64,000 nt of DNA. It comes from Rhodococcus sp. IEGM 1409 (GTDB taxonomy: Bacteria > Actinomycetota > Actinomycetes > Mycobacteriales > Mycobacteriaceae). Under the pieces are notes generated by a model. That model was not told where the DNA came from. It worked only from the letters and a program-made list of their open reading frames with translations, and did not search any database. The position numbers and the translations under genes are program-made. The DNA lies in assembly GCF_030056735.1 (NCBI RefSeq), contig NZ_JASHKN010000010.1, positions 76,122 to 140,121 of the forward strand. The letters are read 5' to 3'. Positions 61,697 to 64,000 of this stretch are shown piece after piece (the first letter of the stretch is position 1; each line of letters begins with the position of its first letter).

Positions 61697-62305
61697 TCAG
61701 CTGGCGAGCCCGACGGAGGCGAGTGGATTCTCGGCGTCGTGCAGGGTGAGGCGGATCTGGGTTTCCAAAGCGTGATCGAGGTACTGCGGCGGATACATGG
61801 AGGGGCTTCCGAGTGCGTCGAGTGCCAACCCGTTGACGGTGGAAAGTAGAAGTGCCGCTCTGGTTTCCGCTTCCGGGGTTCCGATCCCGATCAGGACCGT
61901 CGAGATGCCGGTGCGGATTGTGAACAGAGTTGTCCGGCGGATTTCGGAGAGTGACTCACTGGTTGCGGCACGCACGGCAAATGCGGCGAGCACATGTGCC
62001 TCGCGCGTGCGTTGTTCGTCGAGGGGCAGGAGTTGCGAGAGTGCCTGGAAAAGAGAGGTATGCGGGTCCGCCTCGGCGGACGACTCGGCCAGTCTTGTCA
62101 ACAATCTATCGACGAGTGTTCGCAGTGCGAATGCGAACATCTCGTCCTTGGTCGAGAAATGATGTTGCACTGCGCCGATCGAGACGCCCGCCCGTTTTGC
62201 GACCTCGCGAACGCTGGCATTTTCCAGTCCGGATTCCGCGGCGACGTCGAACAATGCCGCCGCAAGCAGGTCTGGACTCGTGGAGGATTTTCGACGCTCT
62301 GGCAT
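61697..62305 (-). CDS. TetR-family regulator upstream of gluQ
   Basis: 202 residues. LLAAALFDVAAESGLENASV, REVAKRAGVSIGAVQHHFST and KDEMFAFALRTLVDRLL form the HTH. The ligand domain is typical of TetR_C proteins without a known ligand. Directly followed by gluQ (1-bp gap). An inverted repeat lies 8 bp upstream of its ATG, suggesting autoregulation of the TetR-gluQ transcript. Confidence 0.88.
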   Translation of the reverse strand: MPERRKSSTSPDLLAAALFDVAAESGLENASVREVAKRAGVSIGAVQHHFSTKDEMFAFALRTLVDRLLTRLAESSAEADPHTSLFQALSQLLPLDEQRTREAHVLAAFAVRAATSESLSEIRRTTLFTIRTGISTVLIGIGTPEAETRAALLLSTVNGLALDALGSPSMYPPQYLDHALETQIRLTLHDAENPLASVGLAS

Positions 62306-62312
62306 ACCGCGA

Positions 62313-62336
62313 CATTACATGTGTATGGAAGTAATG
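62313..62336. promoter_or_regulatory. Inverted repeat CATTAC-N12-GTAATG, likely TetR operator
   Basis: Six-base arms at 62313-62318 and 62331-62336, immediately upstream of the TetR start (ATG at 62305, minus strand). The position would block transcription or translation start. Confidence 0.55.
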
Positions 62337-62356
62337 CCCACGTCAGGGGTACTTTT

Positions 62357-62917
62357 TCACGCTTTCCGGCCGAGGAAGGCAAGGAGTTTCGTCGCTTTGT
62401 CAGCGTTGTCCGGAGCCTGTATTTCCGGGCCGCACACGCCGCTCATGCGGATCGAGTCGCCCAGGCCCGCGGCGATCTCCGACACCCAGTCCACGTCCGC
62501 GTCTCGCATCGTTGTATCGGTGCCGGTTGCGGCCGCGAGGTCCCAGCCGTGGATGACCAGATCGAAACACAAAAAACCCTCGACCGTGGCCCCGAGGTTG
62601 GTCCTGCCGAAGTGCCCGTCGTATTCGAGGGTGGACTTTGCCGGATCGTCCAAAATTGCCTGCATCGAATCGCGGACGGCCGCCCAGGCTGCCGACGGGT
62701 CGTCGTCAACCGACGGGCCCGACGCCAATTCCAGGCCGACTACCTTGACCATGTCTCTTTCGCTGTCGAGCACGTGTCTCACCACGTCGCGGGCGGTCCA
62801 GCCCTCGCAGGGGGAATCGCTGTCCCAGCGATCGGCGGGTACGGCGTCGATCCGCGCCGTGAATCCGGCGGCCAGATCCCGATAGCGTTGGGCGGGGGAG
62901 ATCTCTGTTGAAGTCAT
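62357..62917 (-). CDS. TIGR03086-family DinB-like metal-binding protein (mycothiol-dependent type)
   Basis: 186 residues. DSPCEGWTARDVVRHVLDSE, and FDLVIHGWDLAAATG carry the histidines of the DinB/MDMPI metal site, typical of TIGR03086 and mycothiol-dependent maleylpyruvate isomerase-like proteins of actinobacteria. Function of this branch is unknown. ATG 62917 with AAGGA upstream is preferred over 62968. It is 52 bp after the AsnC-type gene's stop on the same strand. Confidence 0.83.
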   Translation of the reverse strand: MTSTEISPAQRYRDLAAGFTARIDAVPADRWDSDSPCEGWTARDVVRHVLDSERDMVKVVGLELASGPSVDDDPSAAWAAVRDSMQAILDDPAKSTLEYDGHFGRTNLGATVEGFLCFDLVIHGWDLAAATGTDTTMRDADVDWVSEIAAGLGDSIRMSGVCGPEIQAPDNADKATKLLAFLGRKA

Positions 62918-62968
62918 GACGTCAATCCTTCTCCACCGCGGAGCGTCGTGATTGATTATTTCGGACAT

Positions 62969-64000
62969 TCATTCGATCTCCGGAGCGTCCGCCCAGATAT
63001 CCATCGGTACGACACCGGCGCTCTTTCCTTCGTCGTCGAGAAGTCGGCCGACCCTTTTCATGGATCGCAGCACCACCGATCTGTTCAACACCACCAAACC
63101 CGGCGCCTCTTGGGCGAGTTGCATCTCGGTAATGGGGGTTTCACGCAGAGAATGGGCGGCGATCGCGAGCAATGTGTTGGCCCGGCCTCCGGATATCCGC
63201 ATGCACACCCGTGTTCCCGGCACTCGCTCCACCAGCGCACGAATCGTCGACCGGTCCGTGGGATCGACATATCCCCACACCCAGGTCACGAGGGGCCAGC
63301 CGGACAACGGCAGAGACACGTCGCAGCGGAACACGATCTGGTTGCGCGACGTCAATTCGGCAAGTCGCCGCCTGACGGTACTTTCGCTGAGGCCGGTACC
63401 GACCGTGAGCTCTGCAATCGATGATCGACCGTCCTCGCCCAGCTTCAAGATCAACTGGCGATCGACCGCGTCGAACGACTTCCCGTGATGGCGCTGATCC
63501 GTCGGTGCATATTTGTAGCGCACAGGCCGGTCCGTCATCACCGCCCGCTGCGTGGCATCGAGTACCTGCAACTTCCAGTCGTCGCCGATAGCGAAGACCT
63601 CGGTGACGAGATGTGCACGCGAACTGACGATTCCGGGCACCGACGCGAGCGAACGAAGCATGAAACGAGACAGGAAAGCCATGTCTCTGACCTCGACGAG
63701 AAGAGTCAAGTCGCCTGGGCCGCTTGTGTGTTCGACGCTCAGCACCTGCGGCCAGAGGGCGAGTCGTTCCGCAATCGCCAAGGCGTACGAAGTCGTGCAG
63801 TCGACTTCCACTAAAGCCAGACACGATTCCGGACGGCCGTGGCCGGTTGCCCTTGCGGAGACCCAGGCGGTGCCGGAGTCCTGTAGCCGCTGCCAGCGCC
63901 GCGCGACGGTGACCGGATCAACTTTGAGCGCGTCACCAACCGTGCGCCACGACGCTCGCGGGTCGAGTTGCAGGCAATTGATCAAGGCGAGGTCGACGTC
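62969..64000 (-). CDS. Double Lrp/AsnC-family regulator (5' end beyond window)
   Basis: At least 343 codons; the N-terminus lies outside. Two Lrp/AsnC units follow one another: ALINCLQLDPRASWRTVGDA (HTH 1) with LLVEVRDMAFLSRFM (ligand domain 1), then VDRQLILKLGEDGRSSIAEL with GLSESTVRRRLAELTSRNQI (HTH 2) and a second ligand-domain part ending near SVVLRSMKRVG. Such two-unit proteins are common in actinobacteria. Target genes are not evident. Confidence 0.85.
   Translation of the reverse strand, partial: DVDLALINCLQLDPRASWRTVGDALKVDPVTVARRWQRLQDSGTAWVSARATGHGRPESCLALVEVDCTTSYALAIAERLALWPQVLSVEHTSGPGDLTLLVEVRDMAFLSRFMLRSLASVPGIVSSRAHLVTEVFAIGDDWKLQVLDATQRAVMTDRPVRYKYAPTDQRHHGKSFDAVDRQLILKLGEDGRSSIAELTVGTGLSESTVRRRLAELTSRNQIVFRCDVSLPLSGWPLVTWVWGYVDPTDRSTIRALVERVPGTRVCMRISGGRANTLLAIAAHSLRETPITEMQLAQEAPGLVVLNRSVVLRSMKRVGRLLDDEGKSAGVVPMDIWADAPEIE

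Overview
The window reads as chromosomal DNA of a high-GC, mycolic-acid-containing actinobacterium, most likely a Rhodococcus (erythropolis-type). The evidence is gene content: a galactan ABC exporter with a GlfT1-like galactofuranosyltransferase, a Bpa/PafE proteasome activator ending in GQYL, an MspA-family porin, an antigen-85-type mycolyltransferase, an MmpL transporter and a mycothiol-type TIGR03086 protein. The gene order around glfT1-wzt-wzm-bpa, hisC2 and tyrA-tadA-tRNA-Ser resembles the M. tuberculosis Rv3752-Rv3783 region from memory. I saw no insertion sequence, prophage or CRISPR array.

Layout. 1-6985: cell-wall galactan export, proteasome activator, a class-V aminotransferase-fold protein without its PLP lysine, quinone oxidoreductase, FMN-dependent 2-hydroxyacid oxidase and a MarR regulator. 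7036-8500: tRNA-Ser(UGA) and a secreted GH43-like protein between two related terminators. 9031-14188: an accessory stretch with an MspA porin, small secreted and membrane proteins, a 627-residue secreted modular protein with a glycine-rich hydrophobic C-terminus, two membrane proteins behind it and a frameshifted relic; I read this as a candidate exported toxin/immunity locus. 15762-24050: a nitrogen block with an Amt ammonium channel fused to a P-II-like domain, ureABCEFGD and a urea channel. 24066-31965: mixed metabolism and transport, a cluster of four DnaA boxes, mycolyltransferase, MYG1 protein, a secreted 5'-nucleotidase-like enzyme and hisC2. 32027-42307: hydrolases, antiporter, a type II restriction-modification-Vsr cassette, tyrA, tadA and three tRNA genes. 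43144-50634: YceI, DUF202 pair, fatty-acid hydroxylase facing an Rrf2 regulator, a diguanylate cyclase, and a TetR-MmpL pair with a tandem operator. 50700-64000: heterodimeric ABC exporter, GPP34 protein, a queuosine group (tgt, yhhQ, gluQ), proline-rich membrane proteins, an EAL protein, a second TetR, a TIGR03086 protein and a partial double Lrp/AsnC regulator.

How the genes work together. The urease block is self-contained for urea import, hydrolysis, nickel insertion and ammonium uptake. Tgt, YhhQ and GluQRS together describe import and insertion of a queuine-type base and glutamylation of the resulting nucleoside, with no de novo genes in view. The M-R-V cassette is one overlapping operon. 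Several regulators carry clear palindromes directly upstream (Rrf2, both TetR genes, the amt leader, the porin leader).
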